Notes: a model not told the origin generated them from the sequence alone. A stretch of DNA of 64,000 nt from Microbacterium maritypicum (GCF_008868125.1 NZ_WAAQ01000002.1:868001-932000), one strand, 5' to 3'; counted from the stretch's first letter, positions 9,294-17,895 are shown. Numbers and translations: made by a program.

Positions 9294-9331
9294 TTATGCA
9301 TATTGTGAGATAGTCTGCCACATAACGGTTA
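9294..9331 (+). promoter_or_regulatory. Promoter/operator element between the lyase and SMP-30 genes
   Basis: TTATGCATATTGTG followed after 19 nt by GGTTA matches the element at 4264-4301 at 25 of 38 positions. GTTATG (9293-9298) and CATAAC (9321-9326) form an inverted repeat, and TGTGTCCACA lies at 9271-9280. It probably controls both divergent transcripts through the IclR protein. Confidence 0.6.
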
Positions 9332-9357
9332 CGAGCTACCAGCGAAGGATGACCCGG

Positions 9358-10275
9358 ATGCCGCACACCCAGACCTCCCGACGCGTCGAGATCCTCTCCG
9401 ACGCCCGCTACGTCCAGGCCGAATCGCCGCGCTGGGACGGTCGGGACGGGAGCCTCGCCTGGATCGACATGGCGACCGGTTCGCTGCATCGCGGCCGCAT
9501 CGAAGACGGACGGGTGGTTCCCGAGACCGCGGTCGTCGTCGGCGCGCAGATCGGCGCCCCGATCCCGCTCGCCCAGCCGGGGGCGGGCTGGCTCGTCGGC
9601 GTCGACCGCCGCGTGGTGCATGTCGGTGACGACGGCGTCGTCTCTCCCCTCACGGGCGACATCGCCGGGGTGGGCGACTACATGAACGACGGCGGCGGTG
9701 ATCCGTCCGGGCGGTTCTGGGTGGGCAGTCAGTCGATGCCCCGCGATCCCCACTGCACACTGTGGAGCATCGGTCCCGACGGCGAGCCGACCGCCCGCCT
9801 CGACGGGGTTACCGTGTCGAACGGACTCGCCTTCGACCGCAGCGGCTCGACGCTGTACTACATCGACACGCTCCCGCACCGCAGCATCGAGGCCTTCGAC
9901 GTGGCGCCCGACGGGGAGCTCTCGAACCGCCGCACCCTGTGCCGGGTCGAGGGCGGCAACCCCGACGGCATGGCCATCGATCTCGACGGCATGCTCTGGG
10001 TCGCTGTCTGGGACGCCTCCGAGGTGCGCCGCTACTCACCCGCGGGTGAGCTCGTCGAGACGATCAGCCTTCCGGCGAAGCGGCCCACCGCGGTGGCGCT
10101 CGTCGACCGGCTGCTCGTGATCACGACGGCGAGCATCGGGCTCTCCGACCCCACGGACGCCGACGGCGCCCTGCTCGGCGTGCGGGTCGACGTCGGCGGC
10201 GCACCCGCCTTCCCCTGGGGCGGCGGGGCGCCGATCGTGGCATCTGCCGGCTCCGTGGAGGAGGTGGCATCGTGA
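9358..10275 (+). CDS. SMP-30/gluconolactonase/LRE family sugar lactonase
   Basis: 305 residues from the ATG at 9358, chosen because GAAGGA lies 7 nt upstream; the ATG at 9349 directly abuts that site. A six-bladed beta-propeller lactonase is expected. Metal-site candidates are Glu in AESPRW, Asn in GDYMNDGG, Asn in VSNGLAFD and Asp in GNPDGMAIDLDG. It would hydrolyse a sugar lactone to the sugar acid, between the SDR and the dehydratase. Its stop overlaps the start of the aldolase gene (GTGA), so the two are coupled. Confidence 0.9.
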   Translation: MPHTQTSRRVEILSDARYVQAESPRWDGRDGSLAWIDMATGSLHRGRIEDGRVVPETAVVVGAQIGAPIPLAQPGAGWLVGVDRRVVHVGDDGVVSPLTGDIAGVGDYMNDGGGDPSGRFWVGSQSMPRDPHCTLWSIGPDGEPTARLDGVTVSNGLAFDRSGSTLYYIDTLPHRSIEAFDVAPDGELSNRRTLCRVEGGNPDGMAIDLDGMLWVAVWDASEVRRYSPAGELVETISLPAKRPTAVALVDRLLVITTASIGLSDPTDADGALLGVRVDVGGAPAFPWGGGAPIVASAGSVEEVAS

Positions 10276-10931
10276 GCACCGTCGACAACGCCGAGCTGCA
10301 GGAGCGGCTGCGCAGCACCCGGCTCGTCGCGATCCTGCGGGGGACGGATGTCGACGCCACGGTCGCCGCGGCGCGGACGCTGCTGCAGGTGGGTGTGCTC
10401 ACCCTCGAGATCGCCCTCACCCTGCAGGACGCGGAAGAGGCGATCGCGCAGATCGTGCAGGACGCCCCGGCGACGGCGCTGGTCGGTGCCGGCACGGTGC
10501 TCGACGAGGCCGATGTCGAACGAGCGGTCTCCGCCGGTGCGCAGTTCATGGTCACGCCCACCCTCAGCGCCTCCGTCCCCTATGCGGTCAGCCAGGGCAT
10601 CGGTGTGCTGGCGGGCGTCTACACACCCACCGAGATCCAGCGGGGCCACGACCTCGGAAGCGCGGCGGTCAAGCTGTTCCCCGCGTCGGCGCTCGGCTCC
10701 GGCTTCATCCGTGCCGTGCGCGATCCCTTCCCGCAGGCGCGGATCATCCCGGTGGGGGGCGTGCGCGTCGACACGGTAGCCGAGTATCTCGCGGCGGGTG
10801 CTTTCGGCATCGGGGTGGGCGGGCCGCTCGTCGGAGACGCCACGGCTCCCGGCGGCGACCTCGAGGCGCTCGCGGTTCGCGCCGGCGCGTTCGTCCAGGC
10901 ATGCGCTGTGGATGATCCGCGCCTTCCATAG
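10272..10931 (+). CDS. Bifunctional 4-hydroxy-2-oxoglutarate/KDPG aldolase family protein
   Basis: 219 residues, the usual length of the Eda family. Glu in LEIALT and the Schiff-base Lys134 in VKLFPAS are in place, as are VTPT and the phosphate-loop-like GGVRVDT. These class I aldolases split 2-keto-3-deoxy(-6-phospho) sugar acids to pyruvate and an aldehyde. Here it ends the lactonase operon. No sugar-acid kinase is in this locus, so the substrate may be non-phosphorylated, or a kinase elsewhere (for example at 44355) may act. Confidence 0.88.
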   Translation: MSTVDNAELQERLRSTRLVAILRGTDVDATVAAARTLLQVGVLTLEIALTLQDAEEAIAQIVQDAPATALVGAGTVLDEADVERAVSAGAQFMVTPTLSASVPYAVSQGIGVLAGVYTPTEIQRGHDLGSAAVKLFPASALGSGFIRAVRDPFPQARIIPVGGVRVDTVAEYLAAGAFGIGVGGPLVGDATAPGGDLEALAVRAGAFVQACAVDDPRLP

Positions 10932-11018
10932 GTTCCTCATCACCTGTCCCTCGATCTCGCATATGAGCGATTCCTAACGTCGATCTCGCCCCGCGATGGC
11001 CGCGGCGGAAGGAGAGAG

Positions 11019-12479
11019 ATGTACGGAATGTATCTGCGGCGCGAACTGGCCGGCCGCAAGAAGCAGACGATGATCGTCGCGATCGGACTGGCGATCGCAA
11101 TCGCTCTCGTGATCGTGGTCAACGCCCTCACCGCGGGAGTGCGGGACGCACAGGCGCAGGCCCTCGCCTCCGTCTACGGTGTCGGCACCGACCTCACCGT
11201 GACCGGCGCGACCACGGAGCCGGGCCAGGGCGAGGGGCCGCGCTTCGATTTCGATGCGGGCGCCGGGGAGAGCGACGGCGAGACGACCACGCTCGCGCAG
11301 TCGATGCTGCGGACCGACTTCCTGCGCGGCACTCTCGACTCCTCGGTGCTCGACACCGTCGCCGACACGGACGGCGTCGCTGCCGCTTCCGGGGCACTGA
11401 GTCTGACGAACTCCACCTTCTCCGGAGAGATGCCCAGCGGCGGTTTCGCACAGCAGGACGGCGAGCAGCCGGCCGCGCCCGAGGCCGGACAGGCACCGCC
11501 GGACGCCGGGCAGGGCGGCGGAGCATCCTTCGGCGTCGATTCCTTCTCGGTGCTCGGGATCGACCCCGCCGAGACCACGGTGGGCCCGCTCGCCTCCGCC
11601 GAGGTGACGGACGGTCGCGGCTTCGACGCCGCTGACGATGAGGCGCTCGTCGCGCTCGTCGACCGCACCTATGCCGCCACGAACGAGCTCTCGGTGGGGA
11701 GCACCATCGACGTGGCCGGCTCCGATGTCGAGATCGTCGGCATCCTCGGCTCGACCTCGGACAGCGCGGACACGGCGGTGAACGTGTACCTGCCGCTGAG
11801 CACCGCGCAGACGCTCGCCGGTGTCGACGACGTCATCTCCACCGTCTACGTGCAGGCGGACTCTGCCGCCTCGATCGATGCCGTGCAGGCGGCGCTGGCA
11901 GATGAACTCCCCGACGCGACCGTCACGTCACAGTCCGAGCTCGCCTCGACCGTCTCCGGCTCGCTCTCCAGCGCGACCGCATTGATCACGAACCTCGGTA
12001 CGTGGCTCTCGATCATCGTGCTCGTCGTCGCCGTGGTGCTCTCGGTGCTGCTCACGCTGTCGGGCGTGGGGCGTCGCACCAGGGAGTTCGGCACCCTCAA
12101 GGCGATCGGATGGTCGAACGGTCGCGTCGTGCGGCAGGTCGCAGGCGAATCGATGGTGCAGGGGCTGATCGGGGGCGCCGTCGGGCTCGTCCTCGGCATC
12201 GCCGGGATCGTGCTGATCAACGTCCTCAGGCCCACGGTCGCCGCGAGCAGCGCGGGTCAGGGCGCGGGCCCCGGAGGCATGGGCCCCGGTCCCACCGGCG
12301 GTGGGGGCGGGATGCTCCAGACTCCCGCCGCCGACGTCGTCCTCCAGGCCCCCTTCACGCCGTGGGTGCTGGTGGCGGCCGTCGGTCTCGCGGTGCTCGG
12401 CGGCCTCGTCGCAGGCGCATTCGGCGGCTGGCGTGCCGCCCGGCTCAGCCCGGCGGAAGCGCTGCGGTCGGTCGCATGA
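11019..12479 (+). CDS. FtsX-family ABC transporter permease (MacB-like)
   Basis: 486 residues. One transmembrane helix near residues 17-40 is followed by a large extracytoplasmic domain to about residue 325, then three C-terminal helices with the FtsX motif (RTREFGTLKAIG). The outer domain carries a Pro/Gln/Gly-rich insert near residues 145-168, and a Gly/Pro/Met-rich stretch lies between the third and last helix regions (about 410-430). GGAAGGAG precedes the ATG. It pairs with the ATPase downstream; such transporters act by mechanotransmission on peptides, lipoproteins or antibiotics. No periplasmic adaptor or two-component system is adjacent. Confidence 0.9.
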   Translation: MYGMYLRRELAGRKKQTMIVAIGLAIAIALVIVVNALTAGVRDAQAQALASVYGVGTDLTVTGATTEPGQGEGPRFDFDAGAGESDGETTTLAQSMLRTDFLRGTLDSSVLDTVADTDGVAAASGALSLTNSTFSGEMPSGGFAQQDGEQPAAPEAGQAPPDAGQGGGASFGVDSFSVLGIDPAETTVGPLASAEVTDGRGFDAADDEALVALVDRTYAATNELSVGSTIDVAGSDVEIVGILGSTSDSADTAVNVYLPLSTAQTLAGVDDVISTVYVQADSAASIDAVQAALADELPDATVTSQSELASTVSGSLSSATALITNLGTWLSIIVLVVAVVLSVLLTLSGVGRRTREFGTLKAIGWSNGRVVRQVAGESMVQGLIGGAVGLVLGIAGIVLINVLRPTVAASSAGQGAGPGGMGPGPTGGGGGMLQTPAADVVLQAPFTPWVLVAAVGLAVLGGLVAGAFGGWRAARLSPAEALRSVA

Positions 12480-12553
12480 GTATTCAGCACACGGACGATA
12501 TCCCACAGCGCACGCCATTGCCCGAGCAGTCGTTCCAGGAGAAGGAGAACCGC

Positions 12554-13279
12554 ATGACCATCGCAGACCTCGAGCCGACGACGCCACGACGCGAGGACGA
12601 GCACCCGCTCTACCGCGTGGCGGGCGTCACGCGGACGTACACGCAGAAGGGCCGCATCGTGAAGGCGCTCACCGGAGTGGACCTCGACATCATGCCCGGC
12701 GAGTTCGTCACGATCCAAGGGCCGACAGGCGGGGGGAAATCGACACTGCTGCAGCTGCTCGGGGCCCTCGACACGCCGTCGACCGGTTCGCTCCTGCTCG
12801 ACGGCAGAGAGCTCGCATCGGCTTCGGCGAAGGAGCTCGGCCGCATCAGGGCGGAGGAGATCGGGTTCGTGTTCCAGGGGTTCAACCTGATCCCCACGCT
12901 CACCGCCACGGAGAACGTGGACATGGCGCTCGAGCCCCTCGGTCTCGACAGGGCGCAGCGCCGCACCAGGGTGGCCGAGGCGCTCGCCCACGTCGGGCTC
13001 GACGACAGGGGCGACCATCTGCCCACCGAGCTCTCCGGAGGGCAGCAGCAGCGCGTCGCGATCGCACGCGCCATCGTGAAGAGGCCGCGCGTTCTCCTCG
13101 CCGACGAGCCGACGGGCAATCTCGACGAGAGCATGCGCGACGAGATCCTGACGCTGCTCGAATCGCTGTGCGCCGAGGGGATCACGATCATCGTCGTGAC
13201 GCACGATTCGGCGGTCGCGCGTCATGCGACACGGCGGCTGCGTCTGACGAAGGGCGTGGTGCAGGACATCACGAAGTAG
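12554..13279 (+). CDS. ABC transporter ATP-binding protein (MacB/LolD-like)
   Basis: 241 residues from the ATG at 12554, which has GAAGGAGAA just upstream. An in-frame ATG at 12476 overlaps the permease stop (ATGA) and would add 26 residues of no recognisable domain, so coupling from there is possible. Walker A is GPTGGGKST, the signature LSGGQQQR, Walker B RVLLADEP and the switch His lies in VVTHD. It powers the FtsX-type permease at 11019. Confidence 0.93.
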   Translation: MTIADLEPTTPRREDEHPLYRVAGVTRTYTQKGRIVKALTGVDLDIMPGEFVTIQGPTGGGKSTLLQLLGALDTPSTGSLLLDGRELASASAKELGRIRAEEIGFVFQGFNLIPTLTATENVDMALEPLGLDRAQRRTRVAEALAHVGLDDRGDHLPTELSGGQQQRVAIARAIVKRPRVLLADEPTGNLDESMRDEILTLLESLCAEGITIIVVTHDSAVARHATRRLRLTKGVVQDITK

Positions 13280-13306
13280 GGGAGCGCGGCATCGTGGTGC
13301 GATGCA

Positions 13307-13342
13307 CGAAGGGCCGGGTACCTCGCGGTACCCGGCCCTTCG
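13307..13342. terminator. Bidirectional hairpin terminator
   Basis: A perfect 16-bp stem, 13307-13322 with 13327-13342, with tetraloop TCGC, between the convergent ATPase and gnd genes. Confidence 0.88.
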
Positions 13343-13353
13343 ACGGCGAGACG

Positions 13354-14802
13354 TCAGTGCGTGTCTTCCGCCTCGATCTCGGTGCGGTCGCCCGACCACA
13401 GCGTGTGGAAGGTGCCCGGCTTGTCGACGCGCTTGTAGGTGTGCGCGCCGAAGAAGTCGCGCTGACCCTGCACGAGCGCTGCGGGGAGGCGGTCGGCGCG
13501 GATGCCGTCGTAGTACGACAGCGACGACGAGAACGCGGGCGCGGGGATGCCGGCCTCGGCGGCCGCGATCACGACGCGGCGCCACGGCGCCTGGGCGCGG
13601 GTGATCGCCTCGGTGAAGTACGGAGCGGTCAGCAGCACAGGCAGGTCGGGGGTCTCGGCGTAGGCGTCCGCGATGCGGTTGAGGAACTGGGCGCGGATGA
13701 TGCAGCCGCCGCGCCAGATCTTCGAGATCGCGCCGAGGTCGATGTTCCAGCCGTACTCGGCCGCACCCGCGCGGATCTCGTCGAAGCCCTGCGAGTAGGC
13801 GACGATCTTCGACGCGTAGAGCGCGAGGCGCACGTCTTCGATGAACGCCTCGGTGTCCTCGACGGAGAACTCCTCCTCGGGGCCGGGGAGGTCGCGCGAC
13901 ACGGCGCGCTGCTCGGGGTGCGAGGAGAGCGAGCGGGCGAAGGTCGCTTCGGCGATGCCCGAGACGGGGACGCCCAGGGACAGTGCGGTCTGCACGGTCC
14001 AGGCGCCGGTGCCCTTGGCTCCTGCCTGGTCGAGGATCACGTCGACCAGCGGCTGGCCGGTGGAGGCGTCCACCTGGCGGAGCACCTCGGCGGTGATCTC
14101 GATCAGGTACGACTCGAGCTCGCCCTTGTTCCACTCGGCGAAGATCTCGGCGATCTCGGCCGGCGACTTGCCGGTGCCGCGACGGATGAGGTCGTAGGCC
14201 TCGGCGATCAGCTGCATGTCGGCGTACTCGATGCCGTTGTGCACCATCTTGACGAAGTGACCGGCGCCGTCGTGGCCGACGTGGGTGACGCACGGCTCGC
14301 CCTCGGCGATCGCGGCGATCGACTTCAGGATCGGTCCGAGCGTGATCCAGGACTCGTCGGAGCCGCCGGGCATGATCGAGGGGCCGGTGAGGGCGCCCTC
14401 CTCGCCGCCGGAGATGCCGGCGCCGACGAAGTTGATGCCGGTCTCGCGCACGGCCTTCTCGCGACGGATGGTGTCGGGGAAGTAGGCGTTGCCACCGTCG
14501 ACGATGATGTCACCGGGCTCGAAGACCTCGACCAGCGAGTCGATCACGGCGTCGGTCGGGCCGCCGGCCTTGACCATGATGATCGCGGTACGCGGCTTCT
14601 GCAGCGAGTCGGCGAACTCCTGGTAGGTGCGGGCCGGAACGAAGCCGGCCTCGGGGTGCTCGTCGAGGAGCGTCTGGGTCTTCTCGTAGCTGCGGTTGAA
14701 GATCGCCACCGTGTTCCCCTCGCGGCTGGCGAGGTTGCGGGCGAGGTTCGATCCCATAACGGCGAGTCCGACGACTCCGATGTTCGCTGATGCTTCGGGC
14801 AC
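13354..14802 (-). CDS. gnd: 6-phosphogluconate dehydrogenase, decarboxylating
   Basis: 482 residues, the long form of the enzyme. It has the Rossmann motif GLAVMGSNLARN, the substrate motif ISGGEEGA, the catalytic Lys in FVKMVHNGIEY and the GAKGTG segment. It oxidises 6-phosphogluconate to ribulose-5-phosphate and CO2 with NADP. GTG start at 14802 preceded by GAGGAG. Its place beside the gluconate/idonate genes gives the locus its exit into the pentose phosphate pathway. Confidence 0.96.
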   Translation of the reverse strand: MPEASANIGVVGLAVMGSNLARNLASREGNTVAIFNRSYEKTQTLLDEHPEAGFVPARTYQEFADSLQKPRTAIIMVKAGGPTDAVIDSLVEVFEPGDIIVDGGNAYFPDTIRREKAVRETGINFVGAGISGGEEGALTGPSIMPGGSDESWITLGPILKSIAAIAEGEPCVTHVGHDGAGHFVKMVHNGIEYADMQLIAEAYDLIRRGTGKSPAEIAEIFAEWNKGELESYLIEITAEVLRQVDASTGQPLVDVILDQAGAKGTGAWTVQTALSLGVPVSGIAEATFARSLSSHPEQRAVSRDLPGPEEEFSVEDTEAFIEDVRLALYASKIVAYSQGFDEIRAGAAEYGWNIDLGAISKIWRGGCIIRAQFLNRIADAYAETPDLPVLLTAPYFTEAITRAQAPWRRVVIAAAEAGIPAPAFSSSLSYYDGIRADRLPAALVQGQRDFFGAHTYKRVDKPGTFHTLWSGDRTEIEAEDTH

Positions 14803-14858
14803 AGAAGGCTCCTCGATGGTGAAGAAGGGGTGGTTTCAGCGTATCGCTGTACGGCAGG

Positions 14859-15749
14859 TCAGTGGCCACCTGTGTCACGAGAGGCGATGAAGCGTCGTGA
14901 CACGGCGATGTCGCGGTCGCCGAGACCTGCGGCGACCAGCTCGTCGAAGGCCGCGCGCAGGGCGGGCAGCAGGACGGGGGAGGTGCCGGTGGCATCGGCG
15001 ATGTCGGCCGCGAAGCCGAGGTCCTTCACCATGTACCGCGCGATGCCGCTGGGGGAGTCGTCGCCGGTGATGAGCTTCTCGCGACGGCTGTCCAGCAGCC
15101 GCGATCCGGCGTATCCGCCCGACAGCAGCGACCACAACGCGTCGAGATCGAGGCCGGAGCGGTCGGCGAGCACGGTGGCCTCCCCGAGCGCCATGATCGT
15201 CGCGGAGACCACGAGCTGGTTGCAGGCCTTGGCGACCTCGCCGGCGCCGAGCGGGCCGAGCAGGACGGGTGTGCCGCAGGGGGCGAGCACCTCTGCCGCG
15301 ACGGCCGCGTCGTCCGGGGCGCCGCCGAGCATGATCGAGAGGGTTCCGGCGATCGCCCCGTCCTCGCCGCCCGAGACCGGGCAGTCCACGACACGTACCC
15401 GGCCGTCCGTCTGGTCCGAGACACGCTCCGCGAACGCGCGGACGGCGGGTGCCGAGGAGGTGGATCCGATGAGGATGAGCAGGTCGCCGGCATCGGCGAG
15501 CAGCCCGTCAGGGCCGTCGAGCATGGCCTCGAACGGAGGGAGGTCCGGCAGCATCATGAGCAGGACGTCTACTCTGGAGGCGAGCTCGCGTGGCGTCTGC
15601 GCCCAGGAGGCTCCGGCGGCCAGCAGTTCCGGCTGCGGGCGCCGCGCGTGGACGACGAGCCGGCCGTGTGCGGCGAGCAGGTGGTCGGCCATGGGGCGGC
15701 CCATGGCGCCGAGGCCCACGACGCCGACGGTGACGGATGAGATGTTCAT
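14859..15749 (-). CDS. NAD(P)-dependent oxidoreductase of the 3-hydroxyisobutyrate/tartronate-semialdehyde reductase family
   Basis: 296 residues from the ATG at 15749. Visible motifs are GLGAMGRPMA (cofactor), PVSGGEDGA (substrate) and the catalytic Lys in GEVAKACNQ. There is no ribosome site; TACCGT lies 6 nt before the ATG, so a leaderless transcript is likely. The family reduces or oxidises small beta-hydroxy acids. It lies divergent from the D-2-hydroxyacid dehydrogenase and next to gnd, so a role in hydroxy-acid or sugar-acid breakdown is inferred. Confidence 0.85.
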   Translation of the reverse strand: MNISSVTVGVVGLGAMGRPMADHLLAAHGRLVVHARRPQPELLAAGASWAQTPRELASRVDVLLMMLPDLPPFEAMLDGPDGLLADAGDLLILIGSTSSAPAVRAFAERVSDQTDGRVRVVDCPVSGGEDGAIAGTLSIMLGGAPDDAAVAAEVLAPCGTPVLLGPLGAGEVAKACNQLVVSATIMALGEATVLADRSGLDLDALWSLLSGGYAGSRLLDSRREKLITGDDSPSGIARYMVKDLGFAADIADATGTSPVLLPALRAAFDELVAAGLGDRDIAVSRRFIASRDTGGH

Positions 15750-15755
15750 GCGCAC

Positions 15756-15814
15756 ACGGTAGCAACAATCCAACAGATAGAACAGTGTCCAACCTGCTGG
15801 AACTGGGCTAAGGT
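15756..15814. promoter_or_regulatory. Divergent promoter region with IclR-like operator
   Basis: On the minus strand TACCGT (15761-15756) sits 6 nt before the ATG at 15749. On the plus strand TAGAACNNNNNTCCAAC (15778-15793), then CTGCTGG, resembles the site at 17826 (18 of 27 positions). A second TCCAAC lies at 15769-15774. TGTCCA with TAAGGT 17 nt later (15786-15814) is a possible plus-strand promoter. Confidence 0.55.
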
Positions 15815-15847
15815 GAGGGATCCAGACTTCCCGAGGAAGGGACCAGC

Positions 15848-16906
15848 ATGACGGGGACCGAGAAGAAGCTGCGCGCCGTCGTGGCGGTACCGCTGGCGGA
15901 AGACCTGTGTCGGCTGATCGAGGAGCTCGAGCCTCGCGTCGAGGTGATCCGCGATCACGCGCTCATGCCGCCGATGCGCGGACCCGCCGATTGGTCCGGC
16001 GACCCGGACCACGTGCGCACACCGAGCGAGCAGCAGGCCTTCGATGAGATGGTCGACTCGGCCGACGTGCTGTTCGGGATCCCCGATGTGGATGCGGCGG
16101 CGCTGGCGCGCACCGTGGCTGCCAATCCGCGGCTGCGCTGGGTCATGACGACCGCTGCCGGTGGCGGCGCCTCGGTCAAGGCCGCTGGTCTCGATCGCGA
16201 GCAGCTCGACCGCGTCGTCTTCACGACCAGTGCGGGCGTGCACGGCGGACCGCTCGCGGAGTTCGCGGTGTTCGGGGTCATGGCGGGCGCGAAGAACCTC
16301 CCGCGTCTTCTCGCCGACCAGGGCACCCGCACCTGGCCCGACCGCTGGGAGATGCGTCAGCTCGACGAGATGACCGTGCTGGTCGTCGGCCTCGGCGGCA
16401 TCGGCGCGGAGTGCGCACGACGTTTCCACGCGCTCGGCGCGCGGGTGTGGGGCACGACACGGTCCGGCGAGCCGGTGGACGGAGTGGATCGTCTGGTGCC
16501 GCTGGACGAGCTGATCGACGCGGTGGCCCACGTCGACGCGATCGTCGTCACCCTTCCCGGTACGGCGCAGACCCGTCATCTGATCGGCGCCGAGGTGTTC
16601 GAGGCCGTGAAGCCGGGCGCGATCATCACCAACGTCGGCCGCGGCACCGTTGTCGACGAGACCGCTCTGCGTGGTGCGCTCGACGACGGTCGGATCGCGT
16701 TCGCGGCTCTCGACGTCTTCGAGCAGGAGCCCCTCGATGCCGCCTCGCCGCTCTGGGGCCATCCGAACGTTCTCGTGAGCCCGCACACCGCGGCCCTCAG
16801 CTCGAAGGAGGAGGAGCGCATCGCCCGCCGCTTCGCGGAGAACGCGGCGCGCCTGCTCGATGGCGAGCCGCTGACCGCCGTGGTCGATACGGTCGAGTTC
16901 TACTGA
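15848..16906 (+). CDS. D-2-hydroxyacid dehydrogenase, NAD-binding (possible 2-ketogluconate reductase)
   Basis: 352 residues. The NAD motif GLGGIG is near residue 184; the catalytic Arg is in NVGRGTVVDE, Glu in ALDVFEQEPL and His in VSPHTAAL. GAGGAAGGGA precedes the ATG. The family reduces 2-keto acids to D-2-hydroxy acids. In this locus the most sensible substrate is a 2-ketoaldonate such as 2-ketogluconate, but this is inferred only from neighbours. Confidence 0.85.
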   Translation: MTGTEKKLRAVVAVPLAEDLCRLIEELEPRVEVIRDHALMPPMRGPADWSGDPDHVRTPSEQQAFDEMVDSADVLFGIPDVDAAALARTVAANPRLRWVMTTAAGGGASVKAAGLDREQLDRVVFTTSAGVHGGPLAEFAVFGVMAGAKNLPRLLADQGTRTWPDRWEMRQLDEMTVLVVGLGGIGAECARRFHALGARVWGTTRSGEPVDGVDRLVPLDELIDAVAHVDAIVVTLPGTAQTRHLIGAEVFEAVKPGAIITNVGRGTVVDETALRGALDDGRIAFAALDVFEQEPLDAASPLWGHPNVLVSPHTAALSSKEEERIARRFAENAARLLDGEPLTAVVDTVEFY

Positions 16907-16910
16907 TCGG

Positions 16911-16935
16911 CCTGCAGGCGGCGACCGCCTGCAGG
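16911..16935 (+). terminator. Hairpin between the hydroxyacid dehydrogenase and iclR genes
   Basis: An 11-bp perfect stem (16911-16921 with 16925-16935) with a 3-nt loop and no T run. It may be a weak terminator or attenuator before the regulator gene that starts 26 nt later. Confidence 0.5.
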
Positions 16936-16961
16936 AATCCCTGAAGGCGGAAGGCGCGGCC

Positions 16962-17750
16962 ATGGACGACGACACCCGCGAAGGGCGCGACCCCGCGCCG
17001 GCCGTGACTCGCAGCATCCGCCTGCTCGGCATCCTCGCCGAGGCCGGTGGCCCGCGTACCCTCACGGAGCTCGCGGGAGACCTGGGGCTGGCGAAGTCGT
17101 CGACGGCGAACCTCTGTCTGGCGCTCGAGGCCGGTGGCATGGTCGACCGCACCCCGCAGGGCTACCGCCTCGGGGTGCGCACCGCGGAGCTCGGAGGAGC
17201 GTTCGCGGCGCAGTTCAACCAGGTGCGCGAGTTCTACAGCGTGTGCGAGGCCTCCCCGCAGCTCGCCTCCGAGCTCGTCCAGGTCGCGATGCTCGACGGC
17301 ACCGATGCGCTCTACCTCGCCAGGCACGAGGGATCGCGGTCGCTCCGGCTGGGCACGCCGCTCGGTTCGCGGCTCCCGGCCCCGCTGTCGGCGACGGGCC
17401 GCGCTCTCCTGGCGGCGATGAGCGACGCCGAGGTGGTCGAGCTCCTCGGCGAGGATGCCGTCTTCCCTCAGCTCACCGAGCGGAGTGCGACCACCATGTC
17501 CGGCCTTCTGGAAGTGCTGGCCACGGCCCGCCGCCGAGGCTGGGCGCTGGACGCCGAGGAGTCCTTCCGTGGCATCGTCGGCGTGGCCGTGCCGCTGGAG
17601 GGCTGGGCTCCGACCGATCCGCCCCTCGCGCTGGGAGTGGCGATCCGCGCCGCCGAAGCCGACTACGAGCGCATCGAGCGCGTGGGTGAGGCTCTGCGCG
17701 AGGCCGCCGCGGCGCTGACGAACCCGTTCAGCGCCGCCGTCCGGCGCTGA
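16962..17750 (+). CDS. IclR-family transcriptional regulator of the idonate/gluconate locus
   Basis: 262 residues. The N-terminal helix-turn-helix (about 20-60) contains LTELAGDLGLAKSSTANL, and the effector domain holds SATGRALLAAM and the EESFRGIVGVAVPL segment. It lies between the hydroxyacid dehydrogenase and the MFS gene, each preceded by a TCCAAC-containing site, so it is the likely regulator of both. It differs clearly from the IclR at 3352. Confidence 0.9.
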   Translation: MDDDTREGRDPAPAVTRSIRLLGILAEAGGPRTLTELAGDLGLAKSSTANLCLALEAGGMVDRTPQGYRLGVRTAELGGAFAAQFNQVREFYSVCEASPQLASELVQVAMLDGTDALYLARHEGSRSLRLGTPLGSRLPAPLSATGRALLAAMSDAEVVELLGEDAVFPQLTERSATTMSGLLEVLATARRRGWALDAEESFRGIVGVAVPLEGWAPTDPPLALGVAIRAAEADYERIERVGEALREAAAALTNPFSAAVRR

Positions 17751-17825
17751 CCCCTCGCGCCGCGCAACCGGCGGAGCCCTTATGGAGGGCCATGCTTCTC
17801 GTACGCCTGACTCCGGTCCAAAGGG

Positions 17826-17854
17826 TTGAACGCAATCCAACGGGCTGGTACAGT
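17826..17854 (+). promoter_or_regulatory. Promoter of the MFS/idonate operon with overlapping operator
   Basis: TTGAAC (17826-17831) and TACAGT (17849-17854) are separated by exactly 17 bp. GTTGAA-5 nt-TCCAAC (17825-17841) is an inverted repeat covering the -35 box, so a bound regulator would block polymerase. The site resembles the one at 15778. Confidence 0.65.
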
Positions 17855-17895
17855 CGGGGTCACGCCGCAGGCGAAGCCGATCGAAGGAGATGGCC

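Noticed and set aside
12476..12553. Upstream ATG for the ABC ATPase overlapping the permease stop
   Set aside because: Adds 26 residues without domain match, while the ATG at 12554 has a strong ribosome site; kept only as an alternative.
12257..14293. Minus-strand open frame of 678 codons over the ABC ATPase and gnd
   Set aside because: It is antisense to the ABC ATPase gene and overlaps gnd in another frame; composition is Arg/Ala-rich as expected for GC-rich shadow frames.
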